A DNA stretch of 64,000 nt from Labilithrix sp. (GTDB lineage: Bacteria; Myxococcota_A; Polyangia; Polyangiales; Polyangiaceae): positions 1 through 64,000 of the forward strand of contig JAHBWC010000036.1 of the NCBI GenBank assembly GCA_019637225.1, given 5' to 3'. Below the pieces are notes generated by a model that made no database searches, was not told the DNA's origin, and saw only the letters and a list, made by a program, of their open reading frames with translations. A program made the translations under genes and the position numbers. Of the stretch, positions 51,675-60,309 are shown piece after piece. Each line of letters opens with the position of its first letter. The stretch's first letter is position 1.

Positions 51675-53664
51675 CGGCCGCGCCGGCGAACCACCAGCCG
51701 CCCGCGACCGATCCGAGCGAGCGCACGTGAGCGCGTAGCTCCGCGAGCTCTCGCCGCTGCCGTCCGACCCACGTCGTGGTCGCGAAGCGTGTCCCTACGC
51801 TCGTCGCGATCACGAGCTCGAGCGCGGCCTCGCTGCGACGCGCCGGCGACGCGGTCGACTCGAGCTCGTCGACGATCATCGCGGGGACGAACGGGAGGCC
51901 ACCGCGGAGCTTCACGCGCGGGTCGAGCCGCCCGCGCGCCGTCGCGTGCCAGCGCTCCCAGGCGAGGCGATCGGCGATCGGCTTCGAGACCGCGCGCGTC
52001 GGCGGCGGCGAGCCGTCGGGCGGCGGAACGCCGGGCGACCACGGCACCTGGACCGTCTCGCGGAGGCCGGCGCCGGTGAGGAAATCGAGGCCCTCCGCGG
52101 CCGCCGGAGCGACGCCCTCGTCGGCCGATTCGAGCAGCGGGACGAGCGCGCTCACCGCGTCGGGGTGACCGTGACGCGCGAGCGCGTCGATCACGGCGGC
52201 GCCCTGCGCGTGCGCGAGGCCCTCGACGAGGAGCGGGAGATCATCCTGACGTCCGCTCAGCGCGAGGAGCCGCGTCGCGGGGACGATCCGCGCGGGGACG
52301 CGCGCGCGGATCGTGTCGCGCAAGCGTTGGCGGACGTCGCCGTCGCCGCGGCGGAGGAGCGACGCGCAGGCGATCGCGAAGAGCTCGTCGTCTGGCGCGT
52401 CGTCGAGCATGTTCGACAGCACCGTGACCGCCTTCGCCTTCGGCAGAGCGCGCCCGAGCGCGGCCGCGAGCTTCCGCGTCAGCAGCGGATCGCCCCGCGA
52501 GAGGACGCGCTCGGGGGCGTCGACCGGCAGGGAGCCGCGCGCGCCGAGGACGTCGATCGCGACGGCGACGAGCGCCGGGTTCGGCGCGTCGAGCAGCGGG
52601 GCGAGCTCGGCGTCGATCGCGGGGCTCGGCGCGAGCACGAAGCCCTCGGCGAACGCCGGCAGCTCCTCGGGGGCGCTCTGCTTCATCGTCGCGATCGCGA
52701 CGTCGGCGGTGTCGGTGCCTTCGATGCACCCGAGCACGAGCGCGACGGCGAACCCTCGCGACGGGTCCGGCGCCGGCGCCTCGGCGTGGAAGAGCGTCAC
52801 CGACGGGAGCGCCGCCTCTCCGAGCGCGGCGAACGCGTCGACGTTGTCGAGGAGCCGCTGCTCGAACGGCGCCTGATCGAGCCACGTCTCGGTGGGGATG
52901 GGCTGGCGCAGCGATCGGAGCGCGGCGACGTCCTCGAGGCAGTCCTTGGCGACCCGCCGGAGGATCTCGCCGTCCTCGGGCTCGGCGGCCAGCGCCTCGC
53001 GCGCACCTCGAGCCGCGCCGTCGGCTGCGGCGGCGTCGGGCGTGGCGGCTTCGTCGTCGGCCGGATCGGGCGGAGGCGCGGGCTTCGCCGCCGCCGCGCG
53101 GAGCTCGTCGATCGTCTGCGGCTTCGCCGGCGCCTTGGGTCGCGGCTTCGCGACGCGCACCGACACGGCCGGATCGATCGTGAGCGGCGGCGCGACCGGC
53201 ACGCGCGCGAGCGCGTGGAGCCGCGGAACGCCGACGCTCGCCAGGAACGGACGCGTCACGGCCGCGGGCGCGGGACCGCCGGCGCGGAGATCGCCCCGAC
53301 GCGCGAGCATGATGTCGACCACCTCCTCCGCCGAGCGGCTCACGCGCGCGTGCGTGACCTCGAGCGCGGCGAGCGCGCGGAGAAGCGCAGGCTCGGCGCC
53401 CGGCGGCGTCGCGAAGCCCACGAGCATGTGCCGCGCCTCGGCGAGGACGCGCCCGCACTCGAGCAGCCCGTCGTGGTGCGCCGGCGCCTCGACGGTCGTG
53501 TCGAGCACGGCGTAGAGCGCGCGCACCGCACGCGCGAGGCGATCGGCGACGCCCTTGCGATCGAACGGCGCGGCGCTCTCGCGCAGCGCCGCAAGGGCCT
53601 CCTCGATCTCCGTGCGCGCCTGTCGAGCCGGCGCGTGCGCAGGGCTCGTCGCGAAGACGTTCAT
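51661..53664 (-). CDS. HEAT-like repeat protein of T6SS accessory operon
   Basis: A 667-residue soluble protein. An N-terminal helical region (ARTEIEEALAALRESAAPFDRKGVADRLARAVRALYAVL) leads into a Pro/Ala-rich linker (about 150-225), then a solenoid of short helix pairs typical of HEAT/PBS-lyase-like repeats (LLVEGLAHAQGAAVIDALARHGHPDAVSALVPLLESADEGVAPAAAEGLDFLTG). It ends with a conserved-looking segment (VKLRGGLPFVPAMIVDELES). Similar HEAT-like proteins occur near vgrG/PAAR modules. The ATG overlaps the stop of the ketosynthase-like gene by four bases, so it is the last gene of the DUF3396-DUF2169-KS-HEAT operon. Its function is unknown. Confidence 0.75.
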   Translation of the reverse strand: MNVFATSPAHAPARQARTEIEEALAALRESAAPFDRKGVADRLARAVRALYAVLDTTVEAPAHHDGLLECGRVLAEARHMLVGFATPPGAEPALLRALAALEVTHARVSRSAEEVVDIMLARRGDLRAGGPAPAAVTRPFLASVGVPRLHALARVPVAPPLTIDPAVSVRVAKPRPKAPAKPQTIDELRAAAAKPAPPPDPADDEAATPDAAAADGAARGAREALAAEPEDGEILRRVAKDCLEDVAALRSLRQPIPTETWLDQAPFEQRLLDNVDAFAALGEAALPSVTLFHAEAPAPDPSRGFAVALVLGCIEGTDTADVAIATMKQSAPEELPAFAEGFVLAPSPAIDAELAPLLDAPNPALVAVAIDVLGARGSLPVDAPERVLSRGDPLLTRKLAAALGRALPKAKAVTVLSNMLDDAPDDELFAIACASLLRRGDGDVRQRLRDTIRARVPARIVPATRLLALSGRQDDLPLLVEGLAHAQGAAVIDALARHGHPDAVSALVPLLESADEGVAPAAAEGLDFLTGAGLRETVQVPWSPGVPPPDGSPPPTRAVSKPIADRLAWERWHATARGRLDPRVKLRGGLPFVPAMIVDELESTASPARRSEAALELVIATSVGTRFATTTWVGRQRRELAELRAHVRSLGSVAGGWWFAGAAVTSR

Positions 53665-54716
53665 CCGAGGACCTCCCGCGCGAGCAGGACAGCGCCGCGC
53701 TCCGGCCCGTCGGAGTGCACGGCCACGATCGCGAGATCGCCCGGCGCGCACTCGGTCTGCCATCCGACGCAGGCCAGCACGACGAGCAGCGGAGCCGAGG
53801 CCGCGCCGAGATCGCCCGTGAGCATGAGCGGCGCGTCGTGCTGGAGATCCTCGGCGAACGACGACTGGATCCGGCCCGACGCGTAGAGCCACTCGTCGAC
53901 GCGGTGGCGCTCCCCGACGACGTCGGTGAGCGCCCAGCCGATCCGCGCCGCTCCGGCGGACGCGATCGCGCGCTTGGCGGCGAGCGTCATCCCGAGCGCA
54001 TGACAGGGCTCGGTCGATCCGAGCGGACGCGGCTCGCGCTCGGTCCCGACGCCGACGATGCTCCCGTGGCGGGGATCCGCGCCGAATCGCCGGCGCGAAG
54101 CCAGGAGGACGGCGGCCGCGCCCTCGCCGGGGATGAAGCCGTTCTCGGCGCTCGGGCCGTGTAGCCTCCGCGCGCGATCGAGCTCCTCGAGGCGATCCGG
54201 GTCGAAGTGGCTGTCGACGCCGACCACGACGACCGCCTCGTCCTCGCCGCCGGAGAGGCGAGCGACGGCCGATTCGATCGCGAACGCCCCGCCGGCTCGG
54301 CCCTGCGCAACGACCTTCGAGCGCGCCAGATCGATCGGAGCCCCCGAGCGCTCGGCGACCGCCGCGAGGAGCCTCACCCCGCGCGGATCGAGCGGGTCGA
54401 CCTCCGCGGGCAGCGCGAGCAGGAGCGGGAGCGGCGGCGGCGCGTGTCCCCGCGACTCGAAGCGGCGCACCCACGGAGCCGTCGCCTCCGCGAGCGCCGG
54501 CGCCGCGAGCAGGGCGAGGCGATCGCGCCCGACGACGTCCTCGCCGATCGACGACACCGTGGCGAGCGCGATCGGCTCGCCAGCGCGGTCGACGAAGCGC
54601 GACTCGCGCACGAACGATTTGCGCGCGCGAACGCTCATCGCGGCGGTGAGCGCCGAGAGGCCGGTGGCGATCCGCGCCCCGAGACCGACCACGACGACGT
54701 CGCCTCGCAGCGTCAT
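53661..54716 (-). CDS. Catalytically dead beta-ketoacyl-synthase-like protein
   Basis: A 351-residue thiolase-fold protein. GGAFAIESAVARLSGGEDEAVVVVGVDSHFDP and SAENGFIPGEGAAAVLLASRR match the nucleophile-elbow helix and the PGEGA loop of ketosynthases. However, the active-site Cys position reads Gly (around residue 142) and the GHxxGAAG His is Asp302 (TGDLGAAS), so condensing activity is not expected. It overlaps the DUF2169 gene upstream and the HEAT-like gene downstream by four bases each. A structural role in loading the spike or an adaptor role is likely, given the DUF2169 and VgrG/PAAR context; this is inferred. Confidence 0.75.
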   Translation of the reverse strand: MTLRGDVVVVGLGARIATGLSALTAAMSVRARKSFVRESRFVDRAGEPIALATVSSIGEDVVGRDRLALLAAPALAEATAPWVRRFESRGHAPPPLPLLLALPAEVDPLDPRGVRLLAAVAERSGAPIDLARSKVVAQGRAGGAFAIESAVARLSGGEDEAVVVVGVDSHFDPDRLEELDRARRLHGPSAENGFIPGEGAAAVLLASRRRFGADPRHGSIVGVGTEREPRPLGSTEPCHALGMTLAAKRAIASAGAARIGWALTDVVGERHRVDEWLYASGRIQSSFAEDLQHDAPLMLTGDLGAASAPLLVVLACVGWQTECAPGDLAIVAVHSDGPERGAVLLAREVLG

Positions 54717-55702
54717 GCGATCCGGACCTCGTCGATGAGCTCGAGCTTCGCCGGCGCCGGGATCGAGACGCGCCAGGTGAGCTCGACGCGTCGCTCCCGC
54801 GCGTCGATCAGCACGGTGTCGAGGTGCGTGCCGTGCGACCGGCGCTCGCCGGCGATGAGGCTCGAGAAGCGCGGCTCGTCGCGCGGGAGCTGGACGCGCC
54901 AGAGGCCGTCCTCGGTCGCGCCGGCGATCTCGATCGGCTCGGCGGGGACGAGCGGCGACGGCGACCACTGGTCGTGCGGAACGCAGACGTTGAAGCGCGC
55001 GTCGAAGTCGCTGGGCAAGAGCGGCATACGCGTCTCCGTCCATGCCTTGTCGTAGGTCCCGCCGAACGACACGCGCGGCTGCCAGTGCCGGTGGATCGCC
55101 CCGAACGACGCCGGAACGTTCCCGCGCTCGCCGACGGGCTTCCTCGGGAGCTCGAGCTGCGCCGCCGGCTGGTTCACGAGCTTCGACGGATCGCGCGCCA
55201 CGCCGCGGCCGACGTAGTTGCGGGGCTCGCCGAGCGGCTTGTCCGGGACGGACAGATCGAGCCCTCCCCAGGCGAGCTCGTAGACGAGCGGCACCGGGGC
55301 GCGGAGCGCCATCGCGGGACCGGGCACGAGCCCGCCGAGCATCCCGCGCTGCCACACGCGTAGCCCGTGGGCGCGCACCGTCTTCGCGATCGGGCCCATG
55401 CGGAGCGACACGTCGGTGTACGACGCGCCCGCGCGGGGGTGCGCGTCCGCGACGAGGACGACGTCGGTGCCCGGCTTGAAGTCGAAGACGTCCGACGGGA
55501 TCGCGATGCTGCTCTTCGCCGGATCTTCGCCGTTGGGAACGTCGACCGGGTGCGGGGCCGGGCCGTCGTCGTCGCGCTCGAGCGCGCCGCGAGGCGTCGC
55601 TCGGTACGTGTACTTCACGATCACGACGAGGCGCTGGTTGCCGTCGCGATCCTTCATCGGGAGCGCGAGGTGCTTACCGTCCGTGCGATTGGCGACGTTC
55701 AT
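54713..55702 (-). CDS. DUF2169 family T6SS adaptor protein
   Basis: A 329-residue DUF2169 protein. The family pattern is clear: MKDRDGNQRLVVIVKYTYR, SSIAIPSDVFDFKPGTDVVLVADAHPRAG, VSLRMGPIAKTVRAHGLRVWQ, VPLVYELAWGGLD, EPRNYVGRGV, VPASFGAIHRHWQPRVSFGGTYDKAW and LPSDFDARFNVCVPHDQ. DUF2169 proteins act as adaptors that help load effectors onto VgrG/PAAR spikes. It follows the DUF3396 gene by 23 bases and overlaps the ketosynthase-like gene. Confidence 0.88.
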   Translation of the reverse strand: MNVANRTDGKHLALPMKDRDGNQRLVVIVKYTYRATPRGALERDDDGPAPHPVDVPNGEDPAKSSIAIPSDVFDFKPGTDVVLVADAHPRAGASYTDVSLRMGPIAKTVRAHGLRVWQRGMLGGLVPGPAMALRAPVPLVYELAWGGLDLSVPDKPLGEPRNYVGRGVARDPSKLVNQPAAQLELPRKPVGERGNVPASFGAIHRHWQPRVSFGGTYDKAWTETRMPLLPSDFDARFNVCVPHDQWSPSPLVPAEPIEIAGATEDGLWRVQLPRDEPRFSSLIAGERRSHGTHLDTVLIDARERRVELTWRVSIPAPAKLELIDEVRIA

Positions 55703-55725
55703 GCGGCGTCAGGCGCTCCGCGCTC

Positions 55726-56727
55726 TCACGAGTCGGAGGTCTCCTCGAAGCGACGGAGCCAGGCCTCGGTCGTCGACGCGGACCACGGCGCGTAGAAATG
55801 GATCCCCTCGGCCGCGCGGACCGGGCGGACGCGACGGTCGGCGTGAGCATAGGCGCGCGAGACGCGGCGCCGGTTCACGTCGCCGGGATCGGGCCGCTCT
55901 CCGGCCACGAGCACGACGCCGTCTCCGCACGGGTTCACGGTGACGAGCTCGTCGCTCGCGAGCGCGGCGCTGTTCCGTGCGCCGAGCTCCTCGACGAGGC
56001 CCTTCCCGAGGAACGTCAGCCAGCTCACGGTCCGCACGCGATCGTGGAACGCGCGCATCCACGTCGCGTGCTGTCCGACGTCGAAGCCAGGATGCCGCCG
56101 CGCGTGCGCGTAAACGGCGTCGCGGGTCTCGCCGTAGCGATCGAGCTCCCACGCGCCGTAGGCGAGCCCCGCCGCTCCCCAGCGGATGCGGAGATCGCCC
56201 GCGACCGCCGTAGCGAGCGCCGCGAGCTCGTCGAGCGGCGTCGTCAGCGGCACGGTCAGCGAGAGCATCGCGTCGGCGGAGAGCTCCGCGCCGGCGCCGG
56301 GACGGATCGTCGAGTAGAACCGGAGCGACCACGGCGACGCCGTGTTGCGCTCGACGCCGCCGTGGCACGCGACCCCGAACTTGTCGTAGTGCGCTGCGTT
56401 CATCGCGCTCGTGCCCGCGCGCGCGCGCGGATCGTCGAGCGCGCTCGCGCCCGCGTCGGCGAGCTGCGCCGGGAACGACGCGACGAGGTCGAGGGCGCCC
56501 GCCGAGAACGCCTCGACCTCCCCATGGACCGAGCTCCACGCCCAGCGCAGCGACGGGCCGATCGCCGCGAGGATGCGATCGCTCGCCTGCGTGAGGCGCG
56601 CGGCGTCGTCCGACGCGAGGGCCTCGAGGTGAAACGAAAACCCGAGCGCGGCGTAGGCGAGCGGAGCGCCGCCCGCGGTCGTCGCGATCGGGACAGGCTC
56701 AAGGGTCGGCGGGCGGATCGCGCTCAT
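55726..56727 (-). CDS. DUF3396 (TsiV-like) family protein, possible immunity protein
   Basis: A 333-residue soluble protein. The segments HYDKFGVACHGGVERNTASPWSLRFYSTIRPG, WLTFLGKGLVEELGARNSAAL and VVLVAGERPDPGDVNRR fit the DUF3396 family, members of which include T6SS immunity proteins against VRR-NUC nucleases. Here it leads an operon with DUF2169, and a candidate nuclease-like gene lies about 2.6 kb away at 59317-59910, so immunity is possible but not adjacent. The ATG at 56727 follows GGAG; upstream in-frame starts (56835 ATG, 56844 TTG) lack a good ribosome site. Confidence 0.62.
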   Translation of the reverse strand: MSAIRPPTLEPVPIATTAGGAPLAYAALGFSFHLEALASDDAARLTQASDRILAAIGPSLRWAWSSVHGEVEAFSAGALDLVASFPAQLADAGASALDDPRARAGTSAMNAAHYDKFGVACHGGVERNTASPWSLRFYSTIRPGAGAELSADAMLSLTVPLTTPLDELAALATAVAGDLRIRWGAAGLAYGAWELDRYGETRDAVYAHARRHPGFDVGQHATWMRAFHDRVRTVSWLTFLGKGLVEELGARNSAALASDELVTVNPCGDGVVLVAGERPDPGDVNRRRVSRAYAHADRRVRPVRAAEGIHFYAPWSASTTEAWLRRFEETSDS

Positions 56728-56856
56728 CGTCTCCGGACGGCTCGGTCTTTCCTCGAGCCCCGCGAACGAGGGGGCCCCAACTTCCGTAACAGAGCGCGCT
56801 CGCGGCTCGGCTCCTTTCTTTGTGGAGGTGCCCATGTATGACAATATCCGACCTCT

Positions 56857-58494
56857 ATGGAGTCGGGCCGACCCATCATCGCCGCCGTCGGGCTCTTCTT
56901 CGGCGGCCTGCTCGTGGGGTCATCCCCCGGCGGGAGCCGCGACGGCACGGCACACGCCGCGTCCACTCCTCCGACGCCCCCGGCGGAGGCGACCTCGCCG
57001 AAGCGCGATCGCGGCCCGATCGCCCCCGCGCTCCGCAAGACGAGCGCGATGAGCCGCCGCGACGCAACCGGAGACGTCGAGCCGCCCGGATGGAGCTCCT
57101 CGCAGGCGTCGGGCGCGAGCTGCGCGATCCGGCCGAAGGGTCGCGGGCTCGGACACGCGGGCGTCTACGAGGACCACGACGATCCGCTCGCCGGCTTGAA
57201 GACGCCGGAGCTGCCGATCCCGCGGAACCCGCACGTCCTCAAGTACATCCGCTACTTCACCGAGAGCCACGAGGGGCGGAGGAACTTCTCCGAGGCGCTC
57301 CGCCGGAGCGGGCGCTTTCAGGAGATCATCGCGAAGGCGTTCCGCGAGCTCGGTCTCCCGCAGGACCTCATCGCCGTCGCCTTCATCGAGAGCGGCTTCT
57401 CGACCGAGGCCGTCTCCACCGCGGGCGCCGCGGGCCTCTGGCAGTTCATGCCCGCCACCGGCCGAGCGTACGGCCTCTCGGTCGAGAGCACGATCGACGA
57501 GCGCGTCAGCATCTGGCGTTCGACCGAGGCCGCCGCCCACCACCTGTCCGACCTGTACGAGCGGTTTCGCTCGTGGGAGCTGGCGCTCGCCGCGTACAAC
57601 CTCGGCTTCGACGGCCTCGATCGCCGCCTCGACGAGTACGAGACCGAGGACTTCTGGACGCTCGTCGACGCGCCCGGCGCGCTCCCGAAGGAGACGGCGC
57701 ACTACGTACCGAAGGTGCTCGCGGCGGCCGTCGTCTTCGCGAACCTCGACGAGTACGGCTTCACGGACGTCGAGCGCGCGCAGCCGCTCGACGCGAGCGA
57801 GCTCGAGGTGCCGGGCGGAACGAACCTCTCCGTCGTGGCGCGGGCGGCGGGCACGAGCCTCCGCGTGCTGCGCGAGCTCAACCCCGAGCTCCTCGCCGAC
57901 ATCGTCCCCGACCGCGGCGAGGCCGCGACGCTCCACGTCCCGCGCGCCGGCCTCGCGCGCGCGCGGACGATGCTGCCGAAGCTCGCGTCCGACAGCGACG
58001 ACCGGACGACGCAGGTCTCGGAGGACTTCGACTGGGGCAAGGACGACGTCCGCTCCGGCCGGTCGCGCCTCGAGCGCGCCTCGACCCGAACCCGCGAGGC
58101 GCGCGCGCCGCTCGGCCCGCGCCGCACGAGGCGCCGCGCGTCGACCGAGCCGCCGAAGACGCAGGCGCCGGAGAATCGGGAGCCCCGGACGCCCGAGAAG
58201 ACGTCGATCGCCGCGAGCTCGGCCAAGGCCGCCGAGCGCGAGCCCGCCGCCGAGCAGGGCGTGCTCGGGAAGGTCGACAAGCACGACGAGGTCGACAGCG
58301 TCGAGACGGCGCGCGTGCTCTACCGCGTGGTCGCGGGCGACTCCGTCCAGCAGATCGCGACCACCGTCGGGCTGACGGTGGATCAGGTGCTGGCGCAGGC
58401 GCGCGTGAACCGTGCCGCCGACATCCGCGTCGGCACGCTCCTCGATCTCCGCGTGCCGGCGTCGGGCGTGAAGGATCCGCGCGCGGCGCGGTGA
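56857..58494 (+). CDS. mltD: Membrane-bound lytic transglycosylase, MltD type with LysM
   Basis: This enzyme cleaves peptidoglycan between MurNAc and GlcNAc. The 545-residue protein has an N-terminal signal or anchor helix (about 6-22), a Pro/Arg-rich linker, and an SLT domain with catalytic Glu178 (AVAFIESGFSTEAVSTAGAAGLWQFMPATGRAYGL) and LALAAYNLGFDGLDRRL. A LysM-like repeat (about 320-370) and a clearer C-terminal LysM (about 480-540: YRVVAGDSVQQIATTVGLTVDQVLAQARVN) are separated by an Arg/Pro-rich linker. Its place between two T6SS accessory operons suggests local wall remodelling for the apparatus. The ATG has no ribosome site; an in-frame stop at 56839 excludes an earlier start. Confidence 0.9.
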   Translation: MESGRPIIAAVGLFFGGLLVGSSPGGSRDGTAHAASTPPTPPAEATSPKRDRGPIAPALRKTSAMSRRDATGDVEPPGWSSSQASGASCAIRPKGRGLGHAGVYEDHDDPLAGLKTPELPIPRNPHVLKYIRYFTESHEGRRNFSEALRRSGRFQEIIAKAFRELGLPQDLIAVAFIESGFSTEAVSTAGAAGLWQFMPATGRAYGLSVESTIDERVSIWRSTEAAAHHLSDLYERFRSWELALAAYNLGFDGLDRRLDEYETEDFWTLVDAPGALPKETAHYVPKVLAAAVVFANLDEYGFTDVERAQPLDASELEVPGGTNLSVVARAAGTSLRVLRELNPELLADIVPDRGEAATLHVPRAGLARARTMLPKLASDSDDRTTQVSEDFDWGKDDVRSGRSRLERASTRTREARAPLGPRRTRRRASTEPPKTQAPENREPRTPEKTSIAASSAKAAEREPAAEQGVLGKVDKHDEVDSVETARVLYRVVAGDSVQQIATTVGLTVDQVLAQARVNRAADIRVGTLLDLRVPASGVKDPRAAR

Positions 58495-58507
58495 GGCGGC
58501 GCGTCGA

Positions 58508-59317
58508 TCAAGGCATCGCGATCTCGACGCTCGAGAGCGGCGCGACCACGCGGTGGAAGCGCGCGAGCGCGTTGATCAGCGCGGCCCGCGCGGGCTCACG
58601 AGCGTGGTCGAAGAGCGAGACCTTCGCGTAGAGCTCCGTCCGCGTCCGCGCGAAGGAGCCGTGAGGATCCATCACGCCCCGGCCCTCTTGCCGCGCGTTC
58701 GGGTAGGTCAAGACCGCGCTCTGCCACGCCGAGAACGTCTCCTCGAGCTCGCGAGCGACGTCGTCCATGCGTCCGCCCGCGAGCGTCACGCGCATCGTCG
58801 CGCCGCGCGGGATCGACCGCGTGACGACGGGGAAGCCGGGCTCGCGGCACACGCCGGGGTAGGCCGCGGGATCGTCGAGCCACCCGGCGAGCAGGTTCTC
58901 GCGCACCGAGAGCGCCGAGCCGTCGGTCGGGAGGCTGCCCACGATCGAGAGCGCACGAACCGGATGAGGGTGCCCCGAGGCGGCGAGGTGCTCGGCGATG
59001 ACGCGGACGAACCGCGGAGACATCCCCGCGACCGAGAGGCGAAACGCGTAGTCCGGCCCGAGCTCTCCCGGCGCCGGCGTCGCCCCCTCGCCCGTCGGCC
59101 CGGCCTCGAGCATCGCGTGGCCTTCTTCCGGCGCGAAGTCGCTGCCGCCGGCGAGGCCGCGGTTGACGCACTCCACGAGCGCGCCGATCGCCCACGGCGC
59201 GAGCGGCACCTCCGCGGGACCTCCGAGCTTCACGCCGACGTCGAGGATCTGCGGCTCGACGCTCCCGCGGTAAGCGACGTCGAGGAGCACGCCGTCGAGG
59301 TGCGGATGGATCGGCAT
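58508..59317 (-). CDS. Unknown protein at end of PAAR operon
   Basis: A 269-residue protein without signal peptide or membrane helix, family not recognised. It has mixed alpha/beta character (PQILDVGVKLGGPAEVPLAP, YAFRLSVAGMSPRFVRVIAEH, RALSIVGSLPTDGSALSVREN, TELYAKVSLFDHAREPARAALI). The ATG overlaps the stop of the nuclease-like gene (TGATG), the arrangement expected for an effector followed by its immunity protein or for a PAAR-module adaptor. Both are inferences from position. Confidence 0.7.
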   Translation of the reverse strand: MPIHPHLDGVLLDVAYRGSVEPQILDVGVKLGGPAEVPLAPWAIGALVECVNRGLAGGSDFAPEEGHAMLEAGPTGEGATPAPGELGPDYAFRLSVAGMSPRFVRVIAEHLAASGHPHPVRALSIVGSLPTDGSALSVRENLLAGWLDDPAAYPGVCREPGFPVVTRSIPRGATMRVTLAGGRMDDVARELEETFSAWQSAVLTYPNARQEGRGVMDPHGSFARTRTELYAKVSLFDHAREPARAALINALARFHRVVAPLSSVEIAMP

Positions 59318-59910
59318 CAGCAGCAGCCATTGCCCTTGGCGCAGTCCTCGCCGCACGACTCGCAGCCGACCTCGACGACCTTCGCGTCGCGGCTCGTGTG
59401 CTGGAAGTCCTCGAGCTTGCCCGGCTCGTAGGTGTCCGTCGGCGCCTTCACCTCGATCGGGGAGTTGTTCAGCGTCCCCACCGGGAAGCGGGGCTTCGCG
59501 GACGGCGGATCCTTGTCGAGCCACGCGGCGCCGAGCTTGGCCCACGCCGCGAGGCTCGGGCTCTTCGGCGCGCCGCTCGTCGCCGCGTTCGTCGCGAGGA
59601 CGCGGCGCGCGGCCTGTGCGTTCCGGCCCGTGCCGCGCGCGACGGCGGCGGCGATCGACTCGCTCGGCTTCGCGCTCGTGATCGTGTCGTCGCCCTTGAT
59701 GCTCTCGGCGAGCTCGCTGCCGACGGGCTTCGTCTTCTCGAGCGTCTCGAAGAAGAAGTCGTTGAAGCTGCCCTTGCGGTCCTCCGGCTTCGCGCCGCAG
59801 TACGCCTTCACCGAGGCGCCGAACGCCTTGCAGGCGGCGTCCTTCGCCGAGAGGCCCACCGCCGGCGCGCCCGCCGAGACGATCGTCCCGATGCCCTTGT
59901 TGCCCGGCAT
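59317..59910 (-). CDS. Cys-tailed protein with ExK nuclease-like motif, candidate T6SS effector
   Basis: A 197-residue protein encoded three bases after the DUF4150 PAAR gene. The N-terminal half is helical and Ala-rich. The C-terminal part, PIEVKAPTDTYEPGKLEDFQ (E153-V-K155, Q170) followed by DAKVVEV and a CxxC-containing tail, resembles the core of VRR-NUC/PD-(D/E)xK T6SS nucleases, which also end in Cys-rich stretches after the Q. The first acidic catalytic residue is not obvious, so the assignment is tentative. Position behind a PAAR-like gene is typical of spike-borne effectors. Five cysteines (183, 186, 190, 196, 197) could bind zinc. Confidence 0.65.
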   Translation of the reverse strand: MPGNKGIGTIVSAGAPAVGLSAKDAACKAFGASVKAYCGAKPEDRKGSFNDFFFETLEKTKPVGSELAESIKGDDTITSAKPSESIAAAVARGTGRNAQAARRVLATNAATSGAPKSPSLAAWAKLGAAWLDKDPPSAKPRFPVGTLNNSPIEVKAPTDTYEPGKLEDFQHTSRDAKVVEVGCESCGEDCAKGNGCC

Positions 59911-59913
59911 CGA

Positions 59914-60279
59914 TCAGCCGTTCGAGTCGCTCATGTCGAGCGTGCGAACGACGCCGCCGCCTTCTGCGGTGACGTCGGGGCTGGCCATCACGATCTCGCA
60001 CATGCCCATGATCTTGCTGCTCATGATGCCGCCGGCGACGCCGGCTTGATCGCCGTTCGACAGCGCGCTCTTGCCCTTCGACGTCCAGATGGGCGTACCC
60101 ATCGCGAACGTCTTGGTCGCGTAGCCCGGCCCCATCGTCGCCGAGAGCGCGATGTTCGGGTACGGCACCGGGATCGGCGGCGCGGGGGGAGCCGGCGTCT
60201 TGCAGATGTCCGCCGGCGCGATCGCGGTGTGCCCGGAGGACACGCTCGCGACCATCTTCATCTGGCTGACGAGGGGCAT
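59914..60279 (-). CDS. DUF4150 PAAR-like T6SS spike tip protein
   Basis: A 121-residue PAAR-like protein that would sharpen the VgrG spike and carry cargo. The DUF4150 hallmark PADICKTPAPPAPPIPVPYPNIALSA is present with the trailing Gly-rich beta repeats (GTPIWTSKGKSALSNGDQAGVAGGIMSSKIMG, VMASPDVTAEGGGVVRTLDMSDSN). It has no fused toxin domain, so cargo would bind as a separate protein, most likely the gene product three bases downstream. Confidence 0.9.
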   Translation of the reverse strand: MPLVSQMKMVASVSSGHTAIAPADICKTPAPPAPPIPVPYPNIALSATMGPGYATKTFAMGTPIWTSKGKSALSNGDQAGVAGGIMSSKIMGMCEIVMASPDVTAEGGGVVRTLDMSDSNG

Positions 60280-60309
60280 GCGCGCTCGCGATCTCGCTTC
60301 TCGGACGGT

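Noticed and set aside
53661..54716. An active beta-ketoacyl synthase for fatty-acid or polyketide synthesis
   Set aside because: The active-site Cys and a catalytic His are replaced, and the gene is embedded in a T6SS accessory operon.
56822..57052. ATG at 56834 preceded by GGAGGTG, opening a short frame that overlaps mltD
   Set aside because: The frame is out of phase with mltD and encodes Arg/Pro/Ser-rich sequence; the site is probably accidental, though a small upstream reading frame cannot be excluded.
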